64,000 nucleotides of DNA from Janthinobacterium sp. PC23-8 (lineage in GTDB: Bacteria; Pseudomonadota; Gammaproteobacteria; Burkholderiales; Burkholderiaceae_D). Position numbers and translations under genes: made by a program. Shown here piece after piece: positions 52,301 to 62,654 of this stretch (positions are counted from its first letter, which is position 1; each line of letters begins with the position of its first letter). Below the pieces are notes generated by a model, which did not search any database, had not been told where the DNA came from, and worked only from the letters and a program-made list of their open reading frames with translations. The DNA lies in assembly GCF_002250505.1 (NCBI RefSeq), contig NZ_NJGY01000001.1, forward strand, positions 2,747,066 to 2,811,065, in the 5' to 3' direction.

Positions 52301-55300
52301 GCCCGATGCGCTGGCCTTGCTGTGCGGCGAAGAGTCGCTCAGCTATGCAGAACTGAACCGGCGCGCCAACCAACTGGCGCATTATCTGATCCTGTGCGGC
52401 GTGGGGCCGGATCGCCTGGTCGGCATCGCCATCGAACGTTCGGTGTCGATGGTGGTCGCGCTGCTGGCGATCCTGAAGGCTGGCGGCGCCTATGTGCCGT
52501 TCGATCCCGATTATCCGGCCGAGCGGCTGGCTTACATGGCGCAGGACAGCGGCGTGGCGCTGCTGCTGACCGCAAACGATGGCGCGCCGTGGGCGCCGCA
52601 GGCGCAGGTGCTGCAGCTCGATACGCTCGATCTGGGCGGACAGCCGCAACACGATCCGGCCCCGCCGCTGCACGACGAAAACCTGGCTTACGCCATCTAC
52701 ACCTCCGGCTCCACCGGCAAGCCGAAAGGCGCGGCCAACCGCCATGGCTCGCTGAACAACCGGCTGGCCTGGATGCAGCAGGCCTATGGCCTGCAGGCCG
52801 GCGACATCGTGCTGCAAAAGACGCCGTTCAGTTTTGACGTCTCGGTGTGGGAGTTCTTCTGGCCATTGAGCGAAGGCGCCAGCCTGGCGATGGCGGCGCC
52901 GGGAGAGCACAAGGATCCGGCGCTGCTGCTGGCGCGCATCGCCCGGCACGGGATCACCACGCTGCACTTCGTGCCGTCGATGCTGCAGGCTTTTGTGGCC
53001 CATCTGGAAGCCGAGGGTAGTAGCGACTGCGCCAGTTTGCGGCGCATCGTGTGCAGCGGCGAGGCGCTGCCGGCGCCATTGCAGGCGCGCGTGTTTGCCT
53101 GCCTGCCGCAGGCAGCGCTGTACAACCTCTACGGCCCGACCGAGGCGGCGATCGACGTCACGCACTGGACCTGCGTGGACGACGGCGGTGCCAGCGTACC
53201 GATCGGCGCACCGATCACGGCCACCGAAGTGCACGTGCTGGGACCGGATCTGCAACTGGCGCCGCGCGGCGCCGCAGGCGAGCTGTATCTGGGCGGCATC
53301 GGGCTGGCGCGCGGCTATCTGCGGCGCGGCGCGCTGACGGCGGAGCGCTTCGTCGCCGATCCTTTCGGCAGCGGCGGGCGTTTGTACCGCACCGGGGATC
53401 TGGTGCGCTGGCGCGCCGACGGCCAGCTGGAATACCTGGGCCGGCTCGACCACCAGGTGAAGCTGCGTGGGCTGCGCATCGAACTGGGCGAGATCGAATC
53501 GGCCTTGCTGGCGCAGCCTGGTGTGCGCGAAGCGGTGGTGGTGGCGCTCGCAGGTTCTGGCGGCATGCGGCTGGTGGGCTACGTTGCGCCGCAGGGCGAG
53601 GAAGCGGCGTTGAAGCAGGCGCTGCTGGCGGGGCTGCCGGACTATATGGTGCCGTCGCAGATCGTGACCTTGCCGGCCTTGCCGCTGAACGCCAGCGGCA
53701 AGGTCGATCGCAAAGCCCTGCCGCAGCCGCAGCTGCCGGCGGGCGACTATGGCGCGCCTCGGGGCGCCGCCGAGCAGGCGCTGGCGGCGGTGTGGCGCGA
53801 GGTGCTGGGAGTCGACAAGGTCGGCCGCGACGACGACTTTTTTGCGCTGGGCGGCCACTCGCTGCTGGCGATCAGCCTGATTGCGCGCTTGAAACAGGCC
53901 GCGTTGGGAGCGCTGGCGCTACGGGCGGTGTTTGAGCATCGTACGCTATCGGCGATGGCCGCGTGCCTGGCGCCTGCAACGGCAAATGAGCTTGCGCTGT
54001 TGCCAGTGGCGCGTGGCGCCACCATGCCGTTGTCGCTATCGCAGCACCGGCTTTGGATGCTGGACCGGCTGGCCGGCAGCGCCGGCCAGCGCGCCGCTTA
54101 CAACATGGCGTGCGCCGTCAGGATGAGCGGCGCGCTGTCGCAGGGCGCCGTGCGCCACGCGCTGCAGCAGATCGTGGCCCGTCACGAAGTACTGCGCACT
54201 TGCTATATTGAAGACGACGAAGGAGAGCCGCGCGCCGTGATTGAACAGGAAGTGGCGCTCGATGTGCCGCTGATCGATCTGGCCGGAAGCACGCAAGATG
54301 AACTGGAGCAGGCCTTGTCCGCCCATGCACAGCGGCCGTTCGATCTCGCAAGCGCGCCGTTGTTGCGTGCCGCGCTGCTGCGCACCGGGCCGCATCAGCA
54401 TGTGTTGTCGTTCGCCGTCCACCATATCGTGGCCGACGGATGGTCGCTGGGGGTGCTGGTCAAGGAATTTGCCGCCTGCTATCGCGCAAGTGTGGCAGGT
54501 CAGGCGGCACAACTGCCGCCGCTGCCGGTGCAGTATGCAGACTACGCGGCATGGCAGCATCAACGCAGGGTGCAGGGTGCACTGGCCGCGGAGGAAGCGT
54601 TCTGGCGCGATTATCTGCACGCCGCGCCGCAAGCGCCGGTACTGCAAGGCGACAAGCCGCGTCCCGCGCAACCGAGCCACAGCGGCGATGTCGTGCGTTG
54701 CACCGTGCCTGCCACCCTGGCCGACGCGGTGCATGGACTGGCCAGGGCGCATCAACTGACGCCCTTCATGGTGCTGCTGGCGGCGTTCCAGCTGGTTCTG
54801 CATCGGCATTCCGGCGCCGCCGATCTGGTCGTCGGTACCGATGTGGCAGGCCGCTCGCGGCAGGAGCTCGAAGGCCTGATCGGATTTTTCGTCAACGTGC
54901 TGCCGCTGCGTTCCAGGCTGGCGCCGAACATGCGTTATCTGGACTTTTTGCTGGCCAGCGGCGGCGCCGTGCTGGACGCGTTCGAACATCAGGAACTGCC
55001 GTTCGACCAGGTGGTGGAACTGGCCGGCATGGAGCGCGACCGGCGCTGGAACCCGCTGCTGCAAGTGCTGTTCGTACTGCAGAACACGGACCAGGGCAAG
55101 CTGGAGATTGCCCAAGTGGAGCTGGAAGTGCTGCGCGACCGGCAGGTATCGTCCAAGTTCGACATGGCGATGTTTGTGACCCCGGCCGACGATGGCGGCT
55201 ATGGCGCCAATCTGGTGTACGCCACGCAGCTGTTTGGCCAGGCCACTGCCGCCAGGCTGTCCGCCGACTGGATCGCACTGCTGCAGGCGATGGTGGAGGA

Positions 55301-55388
55301 CCCGCAGGCGGCGGCCGGCAAGGCCGGCGCGATGGCGGGGAAAATGCAAAAACTCGGTAAATTGACCGCCAAGGCAGTAACAAGATGA
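46356..55388 (+). CDS. NRPS 4: C-A(Ser)-T-E-C-A(Ser)-T-C
   Basis: 3010 residues. An acidic N-terminal tail ([12 protein letters not shown]) is followed by C1 (HHLVSDGWS from 164); A1 (core at 630) with pocket D-V-W-H-V-S-L-I-D-K, one change from the published Ser code; T (Ser1017, GGDSI form); E ([10 protein letters not shown] from 1197), so D-Ser; C2 (HHLLLDGWS from 1655); A2 (core at 2115) with the same Ser pocket; T (Ser2502, GGHSL form); and a last C domain (HHIVADGWS from 2689) with nothing after it but a short [10 protein letters not shown] tail. The two A domains are near-identical at the DNA level. The ATG at 46356 follows GGGAAG; the stop overlaps the next start by ATGA. Confidence 0.93.
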   Translation: MSEMDDDLLALLLSEDGDDGDDMAHDGIARRGNPDAPARLSYGQRQLWLLHQLEPALTAYNLLRAFRLSGVLDADALESALRALLARHDVLRTRFTVIDDEPMQIVEPHAAFTLQRVVLMDAAELQPQLQAAAAHVFDLSIAPLLFARLYRLTPDQHVLVIGMHHLVSDGWSNAVLMDDLALAYRGALQGVPVALPSPSLQYADYAEWQRDSAATPALQSQLDYWDNYLRGVPPLTLPAQSPRKELDYAGARLRFALPAALSEDIQGFCRQQGCTEFVAYFAAWQLLLARYSGQDDFAIGVPSAGRPREELHDLVGFFVTMQAYRVRMAPEMTWSGLCAQLRADALAAMNHAQVPLELLLERRRGAQQPLFQAMFGLQVIDGAALPTLHGLKVEMLELEEGSAKLDLALEMFVTAGKVQCAIEYSTGMFDAATAARVQQDFKRLLELMVADPACKLGEVDFLAPAEQLQLEAWGRNRQRYPAMAPVQRRFEALAAAQPDALALLCGEESLSYAELNRRANALAHYLILCGVGPDRLVGIAIERSVSMVVALLAILKAGGAYVPFDPDYPAERLAYMAQDSGVALLLTANDGAPWAPQAQVLQLDTLDLGGQPQHNPAPPLHDENLAYAIYTSGSTGKPKGAANRHGSLNNRLAWMQQAYGLQAGDIVLQKTPFSFDVSVWEFFWPLSEGASLAMAAPGEHKDPALLLARIARHGITTLHFVPSMLQAFVAHLEAEGSSDCASLRRIVCSGEALPAPLQARVFACLPQAALYNLYGPTEAAIDVTHWTCVDDGGASVPIGAPITATEVHVLGPDLQLAPRGAAGELYLGGIGLARGYLRRGALTAERFVADPFGSGGRLYRTGDLVRWRADGQLEYLGRLDHQVKLRGLRIELGEIESALLAQPGVREAVVVALAGSGGMRLVGYVAPQGEEAALKEALLAGLPDYMVPSQIVTLPALPLNASGKVDRKALPLPQQAAGDYSAPRGAAERALAAVWREVLGVDKVGRDDNFFALGGDSIISLQIVARARRAGWKLTPRQLFERQSIAQLAPLAEPLEAAAPVAVTMPQSDQPFSLLPIQAAFFERSPPSASHWNQSLLLHSDARLDPVRLEQALQALATRHASLRLRFTRNSQDEWQQAYGPVPRQPILWRRQAASSGQASALCEQAQRSLNIADGRLIRAMLIELADGSSRLLLAIHHLAIDGVSWRIVLEELAALYDGKQPLRADGDAYHAWTIQLRHYAHQQQHQLGYWRTVSSAPASLPCDHADGARTQRQRDRAGFTLDAAATDALLRQAPAAYRTQINDMLLTALARALCAWSGENGVLIDLEGHGREELSHELDLSGTVGWFTSVYPVALYAHGAPGAALKRVKESLRCAPDKGLGHGALRYLGDAATRETLAALPQAQVLFNYLGQFDAAFDADALWRPAQEPAGANLSPDAPLDYEVSVNGQVYQGQLRLDFSYSNARYEADTVAALVRSCEQELRALITHCCSGAAGLTPSDVPLARLDQAALDGLPIAPAQLADLYPLSPMQQGLFFHSLHDGAGATYVNQLRVDIGGLDLRRFQACWNQAIQRHDVLRTGFLMLPGGPLQWLARELPLPIVVHDWHGRGDLPQALDQLAQADLAQGFDLARPPLMRLTLVRTGTHACHLVWSVHHLLLDGWSTSMLLGEILRDYSGEAVSSPAGRYRDYIAWLAGREQQASDAWWDQQLRRLPEPVLMAQALAAPAGRSGRSEQMQRLSDDYAAQLASFAREQRVTVNTLVQAAWALLLQRYTGRDEVAFGVTVSGRPAALAGADRWVGLFINTLPLICAPRPELNLGDWLRALQEHNLALREHEYTPLYTLQQRAGHGGQALFDSILVFENYPVDQMLAQSDAGGLRFSSARTHDETGYALALSVVQDAGLRLRLSYDRACFADDAAAAMAAELAGLLRQMASAPQVMLADLTPHATATSAQMLALGRNRQRYPAMAPVQRRFEALAAAQPDALALLCGEESLSYAELNRRANQLAHYLILCGVGPDRLVGIAIERSVSMVVALLAILKAGGAYVPFDPDYPAERLAYMAQDSGVALLLTANDGAPWAPQAQVLQLDTLDLGGQPQHDPAPPLHDENLAYAIYTSGSTGKPKGAANRHGSLNNRLAWMQQAYGLQAGDIVLQKTPFSFDVSVWEFFWPLSEGASLAMAAPGEHKDPALLLARIARHGITTLHFVPSMLQAFVAHLEAEGSSDCASLRRIVCSGEALPAPLQARVFACLPQAALYNLYGPTEAAIDVTHWTCVDDGGASVPIGAPITATEVHVLGPDLQLAPRGAAGELYLGGIGLARGYLRRGALTAERFVADPFGSGGRLYRTGDLVRWRADGQLEYLGRLDHQVKLRGLRIELGEIESALLAQPGVREAVVVALAGSGGMRLVGYVAPQGEEAALKQALLAGLPDYMVPSQIVTLPALPLNASGKVDRKALPQPQLPAGDYGAPRGAAEQALAAVWREVLGVDKVGRDDDFFALGGHSLLAISLIARLKQAALGALALRAVFEHRTLSAMAACLAPATANELALLPVARGATMPLSLSQHRLWMLDRLAGSAGQRAAYNMACAVRMSGALSQGAVRHALQQIVARHEVLRTCYIEDDEGEPRAVIEQEVALDVPLIDLAGSTQDELEQALSAHAQRPFDLASAPLLRAALLRTGPHQHVLSFAVHHIVADGWSLGVLVKEFAACYRASVAGQAAQLPPLPVQYADYAAWQHQRRVQGALAAEEAFWRDYLHAAPQAPVLQGDKPRPAQPSHSGDVVRCTVPATLADAVHGLARAHQLTPFMVLLAAFQLVLHRHSGAADLVVGTDVAGRSRQELEGLIGFFVNVLPLRSRLAPNMRYLDFLLASGGAVLDAFEHQELPFDQVVELAGMERDRRWNPLLQVLFVLQNTDQGKLEIAQVELEVLRDRQVSSKFDMAMFVTPADDGGYGANLVYATQLFGQATAARLSADWIALLQAMVEDPQAAAGKAGAMAGKMQKLGKLTAKAVTR
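47774..49400 (+). repeat. First copy of a 1627-bp internal direct repeat (A-T of module 1, NRPS 4)
   Basis: Aligned without gaps to 52229-53855 at a constant offset of 4455 bp. By eye I see roughly 30 differences, mostly third-position, clustered more towards the T-domain end. It covers the whole Ser A domain and the first half of the T domain, stopping right before the T-domain serine. Confidence 0.9.
52229..53855 (+). repeat. Second copy of the 1627-bp direct repeat (A-T of module 2, NRPS 4)
   Basis: Partner of 47774-49400. After the repeat the two T domains diverge at once (GGDSI before the E domain versus GGHSL before C). Confidence 0.9.
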
Positions 55389-58300
55389 GTGAAATGGATG
55401 ATGAACTGTTGGCGTTATTGATGGACGATGACGCCGGGGATGCCGGGCAGGGCTTGCGCCCCGGATTGGCCGGCGGTGCGGTGGCGCCGCTGACGCATGG
55501 CCAGCACCAGTTGTGGATGCTGCAGCAGCTCGATCCGGCACTGACCAGCTATAACATGGTGCGCGCGTTCGACATTGGCGGTGCGTTGAACATCGCCTCG
55601 CTGCAGGCCTCGCTGCAGACGCTGATTGCGCGCCATGCCGTGCTGCGCACCCGCTTCGAACAGCACGATGGCGAAGCTGTGCAGATCGTGCAGGAGTCGG
55701 CCCCATTTCACCTCGACATTGAAGAAGCCGCTGATGCGGGCACGCTGACGGCGCAATTGCAGCGCATGGCGCATCATGTATTCGACCTCGGTGTGGCGCC
55801 GTTGCTGTTTGCCCGGCTTTGCCGGGTCTCGGCGCAGCACCATGTGCTGGTGCTGGGCATGCATCACATCGTCAGCGACGGCTGGTCCAATGACCTGCTG
55901 CTGCGCGAGCTGGCGCAGTCTTATCGCCTGGCCGGCGATGCAGCGCAGCTCGCACCCGCGCCCGCGCTCTCCTATGCCGATTATGCGACGTGGCAGCGGC
56001 AGGGTATGCCGGGAGCCGGCCTGGAGCAGCAGCTCGCCTATTGGGAAGCGTATCTGCGTGACGTGCCGCCGCTATCGCTGCCCGAGCCGCGCCACCAGCG
56101 GCAGGCGCTTGAACGGCGGCGCTTTGAGCTGCCTGCCGCGCTGACGGCGGCGGTGCAGTCCTACTGTCGCAGCGAAGGCTGCACCGCGTTCGTCGCCTGC
56201 CTCGCCGCCTGGCAGGTGCTGCTGGGGCGCACCAGCGGCCAGCGGGACTTTGCCGTGGGCGTACCGAATGCCGGCCGCGCCCGCTCCGAGCTGCAACAGC
56301 TGGTTGGCTTCTGCGTCACCATGCAGATCCATCGCGCGCAACTGCAGCCGCAGCAAAGCTGGTCTGCACTGTGCCGTCAACTGCGCGCCGGTACCTTGGC
56401 CGCACTGGCGCACGCGGATGTGCCGTTGGAACTGCTGCTCGAGCGCGGCGCCGGTGGCAGCCGCCAGCCTGGCCGCCATCCGCTGTTCCAGGCCATGTTC
56501 GGCCTGGAAGTGTCGGCGCAAGATCGCAGCCTGGCGATGGACGGGCTGCAGGTTCGCGCCTTGCCGCTCAATTCCGGCGGCAGCAAGGCCGAACTGTCGC
56601 TCGATGTGATCGCGGGCGGTGAGCAATGGCATTGCATACTCGAATACGACAGCCGGCGCTTCGACGCTGGCGATGCCGACGCGCTGGAAAGCCAGTACCT
56701 GCGGCTGCTGCAGGCCATGGCCGAGGCGCCGCAGTCGTGCACAGGCGATGCGACGGCGCTCGACGCTGCGCAATTGGCGCAGCTGCGCCAGCTGGGCGAG
56801 CATCGCTTGCCGCTGGCTGCGCGTGCCTGCGTGCCGGCGATGTTCGAGCAGCAGGTGCTGGACACGCCGGACGCACCGGCATTGTCGTACGACGGCGAAC
56901 TGCTGACCTACACGCAGTTGAACCGGCGCGTCAATCAGCTGGCGCAGTGCCTGCTGGCGCACGGCGCAGGTGCGGAGAAGCGCGTGGGCATCGCGCTGCC
57001 ACGTTCGATCGCGCTGGTGGTCGGGGTGCTGGCAATACTGAAAAGCGGCGCCGCCTACGTGGCGCTCGATCCCGACTATCCGCAGGAGCGCCTGGCCGCG
57101 ATGGTGGAAGACAGCGCGATCGGCCTGCTGCTGACCATCAGCTCACTGGCGCCTGAGCTGCCGGCGGTGCGGCAGGTACTGGCGTTCGATCGGCTGCCGC
57201 TGGCCGACTACAGCGACGCCAATCCGCCGCTGTCCATTCATGAACAGCAGCTGGCCTACATCATCTACACTTCCGGCTCGACCGGACGGCCCAAGGGCAT
57301 CGGCGTGGAGCACCATGCGCTGACTTCGCACACCCGGGTGGCGATCGGCTATTTCGGACTGACGCCGGCCGACCGCGTGCTGCTGTTCTCGACGATTAAT
57401 TTCGACGGCTTTGTCGAACAGCTGTTTCCACCGTTGTGCATGGGCGCGGCCGTGGTGGTGCGCGGACCGCAATTGTGGGACAGCGCGCGTTTTTACCGCG
57501 AGGTGAAGCAACAGCGCATCAGCGTGGCCGACCTCAGTACCGCCTACTGGCTGCTGCTGGCACAGGATTTTGCACAGCACGGGCCGCGCGACTATGCACC
57601 GTTGCGGCAGGTACACGCCACCGGCGAAGCGATGCCGCCGGAAGGCATGGGCGCCTGGGGCAGGGCGGCTCTGCAAGGCGTGCGGCTGCTCAACAGCTAT
57701 GGTCCGACCGAGACCATTGTGACCGCGAGCGTCTACGATTGCCATCCCTGCGTGTCCGGTGCCGAAGCGTTGCCGGCCGCCACGCCGATCGGACGGCCGC
57801 TGGCGGGACGGTATTTCCACGTGCTCGATGGCGACCTCAATGCGGTGGCGGCGGGCGCGGTGGGCGAGCTATGTATCGGCGGCAGCCTGCTGGCGCGCGG
57901 CTATCTGAACCGGCCGGGATTGTCGGCCGAACGCTTTATCGCCGATCCCGGTGGCGCACCCGGCGCGCGCCTGTACCGCACCGGAGACCTGGTGCGCTGG
58001 CGCGCAGATGGACAACTGCTGTATCTCGGCCGGATCGACCAGCAAGTCAAGGTGCGTGGCTTCCGCATCGAATTGGGCGAGGTCGAAACGCAGCTGCTGC
58101 GCCAGCCCCACGTACGCGAAGCGGCGGTGATTGCCGACGCCGGGCAACTGCTGGCCTATGTCACCGGCGTCGATGGCGCGGCGCTGCAGGAAACCACACT
58201 GAAGGCAGCGCTGGCACGCACGCTGCCAGACTACATGGTACCGTCGCGCATCGTCACGCTGGCGCAACTGCCACTCAGCCCCGCAGGCAAAGTGGACCGC

Positions 58301-59386
58301 CTGGCCTTGCCCCGGCCGCAACGCAGCGAAGCGGCCGCCCTCGATGTGCCGGCGGACGGGACGTCGTCCATGCTCGCTGCGATCTGGTGCGAGCTGCTGC
58401 AGGTGGAGCAGGTCGGGTTGCATGACGATTTCTTTGCGCTTGGCGGCAATTCGCTGCTGGCGCTGCGGCTGCTGCGGCAGATACAGCAGCGCTGCGGCGA
58501 AGGCGCGCTGGCATTGGCCGATATCTTCAATTTTCCGCTGCTGATGCAGCAGGCAGAGCGTCTGGACAAGCGCGGCGCGGTGCTCAGCGAAGTGGTGTAC
58601 CTGAACCGCAATGGCAGGCAATTGCCGCTGTATTGTTTCCCCGGCCTGAACGTCAATTCCAGCGAATACGCGGCGCTGGTGGCGGAGCAGGGCCATGAGC
58701 GGCCCGTGCAGAGCTTCGTCAGCCATGCGCTGACGGCGGCGCGCTGGGAGGGGCTGTCGATCGAGGAGCTGGCGCGCGGCTACGCGGACCACATCTGCGC
58801 CGCCGGCGACGGCCGTCCATGTATTTTGCTCGGCTGGTCGTTTGGTGGCGACCTGGCTTTCGCCACAGCCTGCGAACTGGAGCGGCGCAAGCACGCCGTG
58901 GCGCTTGTGTGCATGGTCGACGTGTTTGAAGCCGAGACCCTGGAAACCAGGAGGCTGTCCGACGCCAAGGCGGCAAGCGCCGAGCTGCGCCTGAGTCAAT
59001 GGCTGGCGCAATCGGCCATGGCGGAGCGGTGGTCGGCGCTGTTCCTGCGCATGACCGCAGAGGAGCGCAACGCGGCCCTGGCACATCTGTTGCAAGAATC
59101 CGAATTGCCGCTCGATGGCCCGCAATTGGGCAGCAGCGAGTACAGCCTGTGGGTTGCGTTCGATAACGCGATAGCCATGAGCCGTTACCACTATCGGAAA
59201 GTGCAGGCGCCGCTGCACGCTTTCCTGGCCGAAGCTTCATTGCGCCAGCGCACACCGCAGCTACGTGACTGGACGGTTCATGCCACCCATGCCGGTACCA
59301 CCGTCATTGCCGGTGTTGACCACCGGTCCATACTGCTGGCGCCGGCATTTCTGCAAGCACTTGCTCAGCGGTGTACGTTAAATTAA
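55385..59386 (+). CDS. NRPS 5: C-A(basic)-T-TE, terminating synthetase
   Basis: 1333 residues. An N-terminal tail [14 protein letters not shown] is shared with NRPS 4. C (HHIVSDGWS from 160); A ([11 protein letters not shown] at 628) with pocket D-G-E-D-H-T-S-V-T-K, a basic residue; T (GGNSL, Ser1023); and a C-terminal type I thioesterase with GWSFGG (Ser1152), Asp1179 and His1313 (GVDHRSI), which releases the finished chain by hydrolysis or cyclisation. It overlaps NRPS 4 by ATGA and is the last gene of the operon. Confidence 0.93.
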   Translation: MSEMDDELLALLMDDDAGDAGQGLRPGLAGGAVAPLTHGQHQLWMLQQLDPALTSYNMVRAFDIGGALNIASLQASLQTLIARHAVLRTRFEQHDGEAVQIVQESAPFHLDIEEAADAGTLTAQLQRMAHHVFDLGVAPLLFARLCRVSAQHHVLVLGMHHIVSDGWSNDLLLRELAQSYRLAGDAAQLAPAPALSYADYATWQRQGMPGAGLEQQLAYWEAYLRDVPPLSLPEPRHQRQALERRRFELPAALTAAVQSYCRSEGCTAFVACLAAWQVLLGRTSGQRDFAVGVPNAGRARSELQQLVGFCVTMQIHRAQLQPQQSWSALCRQLRAGTLAALAHADVPLELLLERGAGGSRQPGRHPLFQAMFGLEVSAQDRSLAMDGLQVRALPLNSGGSKAELSLDVIAGGEQWHCILEYDSRRFDAGDADALESQYLRLLQAMAEAPQSCTGDATALDAAQLAQLRQLGEHRLPLAARACVPAMFEQQVLDTPDAPALSYDGELLTYTQLNRRVNQLAQCLLAHGAGAEKRVGIALPRSIALVVGVLAILKSGAAYVALDPDYPQERLAAMVEDSAIGLLLTISSLAPELPAVRQVLAFDRLPLADYSDANPPLSIHEQQLAYIIYTSGSTGRPKGIGVEHHALTSHTRVAIGYFGLTPADRVLLFSTINFDGFVEQLFPPLCMGAAVVVRGPQLWDSARFYREVKQQRISVADLSTAYWLLLAQDFAQHGPRDYAPLRQVHATGEAMPPEGMGAWGRAALQGVRLLNSYGPTETIVTASVYDCHPCVSGAEALPAATPIGRPLAGRYFHVLDGDLNAVAAGAVGELCIGGSLLARGYLNRPGLSAERFIADPGGAPGARLYRTGDLVRWRADGQLLYLGRIDQQVKVRGFRIELGEVETQLLRQPHVREAAVIADAGQLLAYVTGVDGAALQETTLKAALARTLPDYMVPSRIVTLAQLPLSPAGKVDRLALPRPQRSEAAALDVPADGTSSMLAAIWCELLQVEQVGLHDDFFALGGNSLLALRLLRQIQQRCGEGALALADIFNFPLLMQQAERLDKRGAVLSEVVYLNRNGRQLPLYCFPGLNVNSSEYAALVAEQGHERPVQSFVSHALTAARWEGLSIEELARGYADHICAAGDGRPCILLGWSFGGDLAFATACELERRKHAVALVCMVDVFEAETLETRRLSDAKAASAELRLSQWLAQSAMAERWSALFLRMTAEERNAALAHLLQESELPLDGPQLGSSEYSLWVAFDNAIAMSRYHYRKVQAPLHAFLAEASLRQRTPQLRDWTVHATHAGTTVIAGVDHRSILLAPAFLQALAQRCTLN

Positions 59387-59410
59387 AGCGATGCAGGCTG
59401 TATACCGGGC

Positions 59411-59433
59411 CGCTCACGCCTGATCACTGAGCG
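59411..59433 (+). terminator. Weak hairpin between convergent genes
   Basis: CGCTCA, 11-base loop, TGAGCG between the NRPS 5 stop and the VOC gene end. No T-run follows on either strand, so intrinsic termination is doubtful. Confidence 0.25.
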
Positions 59434-59437
59434 CTAC

Positions 59438-59851
59438 TCATCCTGGCAGGTGGCACACGGCTTCAATGTTGTTGCCTTCCGGATCAATGACAAAGGCACC
59501 ATAGTAGTCAGGGTGATAGTCCGGGCGCACGCCTGGGGCACCATTGTCTTTTCCTCCGGCGGCGATCGCTGCGAGGTAAAAACCATCCACTTGCGCACGA
59601 GTTTCTGCCCGCCATGCCAGGTGGCAGCCGGTAGTTGCTGATGGGCCACCGTATGGTGATGGGCCATCGATGAACCATACATCGGCTTTTTTGCCGTCAG
59701 GCTCAGCGCAGTCAGGGTAAGCAAACCCTAATATATTCACGCCGTAGTTGCCTTCGAAGCATACGCTGTAGCCCAATGGCGCAAGTGCCGCGCTGTAAAA
59801 CGCTTTAGCACGAGCAATATCGGTCACGCGGAAAGTCATGTGATCAAGCAT
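59438..59851 (-). CDS. VOC-family (glyoxalase/bleomycin resistance fold) protein
   Basis: 137 residues made of two beta-alpha-beta-beta-beta units: LDHMTFRVTDIARAKAFY at the start and YGAFVIDPEGNNIEAVCH at the end. His and Glu at the usual metal-binding places can be seen. Members include glyoxalases, dioxygenases and antibiotic-binding proteins, and the substrate here is unknown. CAGGAG lies before the ATG. It is convergent with the NRPS operon and is probably not part of the siderophore pathway. Its promoter overlaps a LexA-like operator. Confidence 0.85.
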   Translation of the reverse strand: MLDHMTFRVTDIARAKAFYSAALAPLGYSVCFEGNYGVNILGFAYPDCAEPDGKKADVWFIDGPSPYGGPSATTGCHLAWRAETRAQVDGFYLAAIAAGGKDNGAPGVRPDYHPDYYGAFVIDPEGNNIEAVCHLPG

Positions 59852-59899
59852 GGTGATTTACTCCTGAGGTAGATTGTTGTGTGCGAGTGACGCATATTA

Positions 59900-59928
59900 A
59901 CTGTACATGCATACAGTATTAATGGCAA
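59900..59928 (-). promoter_or_regulatory. LexA-like operator over a sigma-70-type promoter for the VOC gene
   Basis: CTGTACATGCATACAG at 59901-59916 fits the SOS box CTGT-N8-ACAG exactly. On the minus strand TTGCCA (59928-59923), 17 bases, TACAGT (59905-59900) forms a plausible promoter whose spacer and -10 are covered by the box. It lies about 50 bp before the VOC start. Confidence 0.6.
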
Positions 59929-60025
59929 GACGTTAACACTGTATCTACCTCAAGCCCTGTGCTTCGATGCCGCGGCGATGTACACGCCCCGGTCGGCCAG
60001 TGCCGGCTCAGAACTTGATGACGCT

Positions 60026-62557
60026 CTACCAGCGGCGGTGATAGCTGACGCTCAAGGCGGCGCCGGAGGCCGGCAAACGGCTGGTGTTGTTGCTGTTGCG
60101 CATAAGCTGGCTGTAGGCGGGCAGGTAGTAGCGGTCCAGCAGGTTTTCGATGCCGGCGACGAGCGTGTCGCGGGCGGTCCATTGCAGGCGCGCGGTCAGG
60201 TCGAGCGTGGTGTAGCTCGATACGTCGCGCCGGCCAAAGCTGGCCACCCCGTTCAGGCGCGAATCGCGGGAACCGAAATGGGTCGCCTGCAGGCGCGCGC
60301 TCCAGCGGCCGCCCGGCTTGTACTGCGCGTAGGCGGTGACCTTGGTCGGCGCAATGCGGTAGCCCGTCATGGCCTGGTCGGCGCTGCCGCCTTGCGGCGT
60401 TTCGCGGCCCGACATCGCGGTCAACGTCGCCCCACCGCCCCATGGGCTCGCCTGCGGCAGGTAGTCGAGGCTCGCTTCCACGCCGCGGATCTTCTCGGCG
60501 GTGCGCGTCAGGATCAGGCCGTTGTTAAAGCTTTGCACATCGCCCAGTTTGGACGTGGTGTAGAACAGCGCCAGCGTGCCGTTGACCTCGCCGACACCGC
60601 CGCGCCAGCCCAGCTCGTAGTTATTGGTCTTGACCGGCTCCAGCGCGGACGAGGCCAGGTTGAACGCCGGCGTGGCGTTGCGGATCTGCAGGCCCATGTC
60701 CGGCAATTGGAAACCCTGGCTGAACGACGCGTACAGTTCCTGGCCGCGCACCGGCTTGAAGACGGCGCCGACGTTGCCTATCCACGCGTCGTACGACAGC
60801 GTGCCGCCGCGTACCTGCTGCGGGTTGGCGAAGCGGATCTGCGACAGCGGCACGAAGTCGTCGAAGCGCGCCCGCGCGTGCTCGTAGCGCAGGCCGCCCT
60901 CGAACGACCACTGCTGGTTCAACTTGTACTGCGCCTGGCCGAAGCCGCCGATGCTGCGCGTCGTCAGCGGCGGCATGTACAGCACCGTGCGGCTCAGTTG
61001 AAAGACCTTGCCGCCGCTGGCGTCGTACGCGGCCGCGTTGAAGAAGTCGTCCGGCATGTCGCTGCGTTCCTGGTTGAAGTCCAGGCCCCACAGCAGTTTC
61101 AGGTCGGCGGCCAGCGGGGTGTCGACGGTGGCGCGGCCGCCCCAGACTTGCGAGTTTTGCAGCACCTGATCGACATTGTTGCCGCGCGTGGAGACGGCGC
61201 GGGCGTCGAACGGCGTGAACCGGGTGAAGTAATCGCGGTAGTACAACTGGGTCGTCAGCGCGTTGCCGGCGATGTCCTTGTGCTGGTAGCTCGCGCTCAG
61301 CAGGGTGTTGCGCAGCTGGTTCTGGTCGTTCAGTTGCAGGCCGTCGACCGGCCGCGCCACGGCGCTGCCAGCCGGCAGGCGCGCCACCGACGGATCGGAG
61401 CCGTAGTCGCTGTCCTGCCCGGCGACATAGCGGCTGGCGGCGAGCTGCACGCGCTGGTCGCGGTCGAGGCGCAAACCGACCTTGCCGCCGAAGGTGTAGT
61501 TGTCGCTGTCGAACAGGTCGCCCTGGCTCGGCTCGGGCGCGATGCGCTTGCCCTTGCCATCGTACGAGGCGCCGATGTGCTGCAGGCCGACGTTGAACGT
61601 GTAGTCGAGCGTGCCGCTGGCGCCGGACATGTAGTGGCTGAGCTCGCCGCCGAGGCCGTCGCTGCCGATGCGCGACAACGGCGAGCGCAGCGAGAAGGCC
61701 GTCTCGGCATACGGCGCGCCGCCGGCCGGACGCGTGGTGATGGCGATGATGCCGCCGCTGGCGCCGGAACCGTAGATCGCGCTGCTGCCGCGCAGCACTT
61801 CGACCTTGTCGATGCTGGCCAGGTTGAGCGACGCCATATTGCGCGCCGAATCGCGGTTGGTGTTGAGGGGAATGCCATCGACCAATACCAGCGAACTGCG
61901 CCCGCGCAGCGTTTGACCATAGTCGGTGATGGTGCGGCTGGAATCGGCCATGCCCGGCACGGTTTTGCTGAGCACGGTGGTCAGGCTGTCGGAGGCCTGG
62001 CGCAGTTCGTCGAGCTCGTCGCGGTCGATGACGGTGCTTTGGCGCGTCGGGCGGATCAGCGTGCTGTTGGTGCGCTGCGCGCTCACCTCGACGGCCGGCA
62101 TGTCGGTGACGGCAATGTCGGCGCGGGCGGGCGCGCTGACCGCCACCGGTGCGGGCACGGGCTCGGCTGTGGTGGCGGCCACCGCCACCGGCTTGAGCGT
62201 ATAGCCGCCGTTGGGCAGGCGCCGGGCCTGCAGGCCGCTGCCTTGCAGCAGCTGCGAGAAGCCATCGTTGACGGAAACCGTCGCGCGCAGGCCCTTACTG
62301 GTCTTGCCTTCCAACAGCGCTGCATCGAAGGACAGCGCCACGCCGGCGCGGGCGGCAAAGCGCGACAGCGCCTGGCCCAGCGGACCGGCGGAAATAGCGT
62401 AGGACTGGACTGCGTCGGCCGCCGACTGTGCCTGGGCGAGCGGCGCCACGGCGGCCGCCGACAAGATGGCGGCGGCATAGGTGATCGCCACCGACAACGC
62501 GGTGCGCTGGAAGACGGCCTTGCCGGCGGTCCGCGAGGTCTGCTGCTGATGACTCAT
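60026..62557 (-). CDS. FecA-type TonB-dependent receptor with STN signalling domain
   Basis: 843 residues. A signal peptide (AAAILSAAAVAPLAQAQ) is followed by an STN domain (YAISAGPLGQALSRFAARAGVALSFD), plug (VIDRDELDELRQASDSLTTVL; VLRGSSAIYGSGASGGIIAI) and beta barrel ending in an aromatic residue (LSVSYHRRW). The STN domain passes a signal to a FecR-type regulator, and fecR and fecI homologues lie directly upstream on the same strand. The start at 62557 was chosen because AAGGAAAA precedes it and the signal peptide follows; the open frame extends to 62692 into fecR. The substrate is unknown (a ferric siderophore, haem or citrate). Confidence 0.9.
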   Translation of the reverse strand: MSHQQQTSRTAGKAVFQRTALSVAITYAAAILSAAAVAPLAQAQSAADAVQSYAISAGPLGQALSRFAARAGVALSFDAALLEGKTSKGLRATVSVNDGFSQLLQGSGLQARRLPNGGYTLKPVAVAATTAEPVPAPVAVSAPARADIAVTDMPAVEVSAQRTNSTLIRPTRQSTVIDRDELDELRQASDSLTTVLSKTVPGMADSSRTITDYGQTLRGRSSLVLVDGIPLNTNRDSARNMASLNLASIDKVEVLRGSSAIYGSGASGGIIAITTRPAGGAPYAETAFSLRSPLSRIGSDGLGGELSHYMSGASGTLDYTFNVGLQHIGASYDGKGKRIAPEPSQGDLFDSDNYTFGGKVGLRLDRDQRVQLAASRYVAGQDSDYGSDPSVARLPAGSAVARPVDGLQLNDQNQLRNTLLSASYQHKDIAGNALTTQLYYRDYFTRFTPFDARAVSTRGNNVDQVLQNSQVWGGRATVDTPLAADLKLLWGLDFNQERSDMPDDFFNAAAYDASGGKVFQLSRTVLYMPPLTTRSIGGFGQAQYKLNQQWSFEGGLRYEHARARFDDFVPLSQIRFANPQQVRGGTLSYDAWIGNVGAVFKPVRGQELYASFSQGFQLPDMGLQIRNATPAFNLASSALEPVKTNNYELGWRGGVGEVNGTLALFYTTSKLGDVQSFNNGLILTRTAEKIRGVEASLDYLPQASPWGGGATLTAMSGRETPQGGSADQAMTGYRIAPTKVTAYAQYKPGGRWSARLQATHFGSRDSRLNGVASFGRRDVSSYTTLDLTARLQWTARDTLVAGIENLLDRYYLPAYSQLMRNSNNTSRLPASGAALSVSYHRRW

Positions 62558-62654
62558 TACTGGCTTTTCCTTGATCAAATGGGGGTGTTCTTGTCTGATA
62601 TGTCGAACGAGATCGCGGAAAGGCTCACTTATTTTCGGAATTTTTAAATATTTT

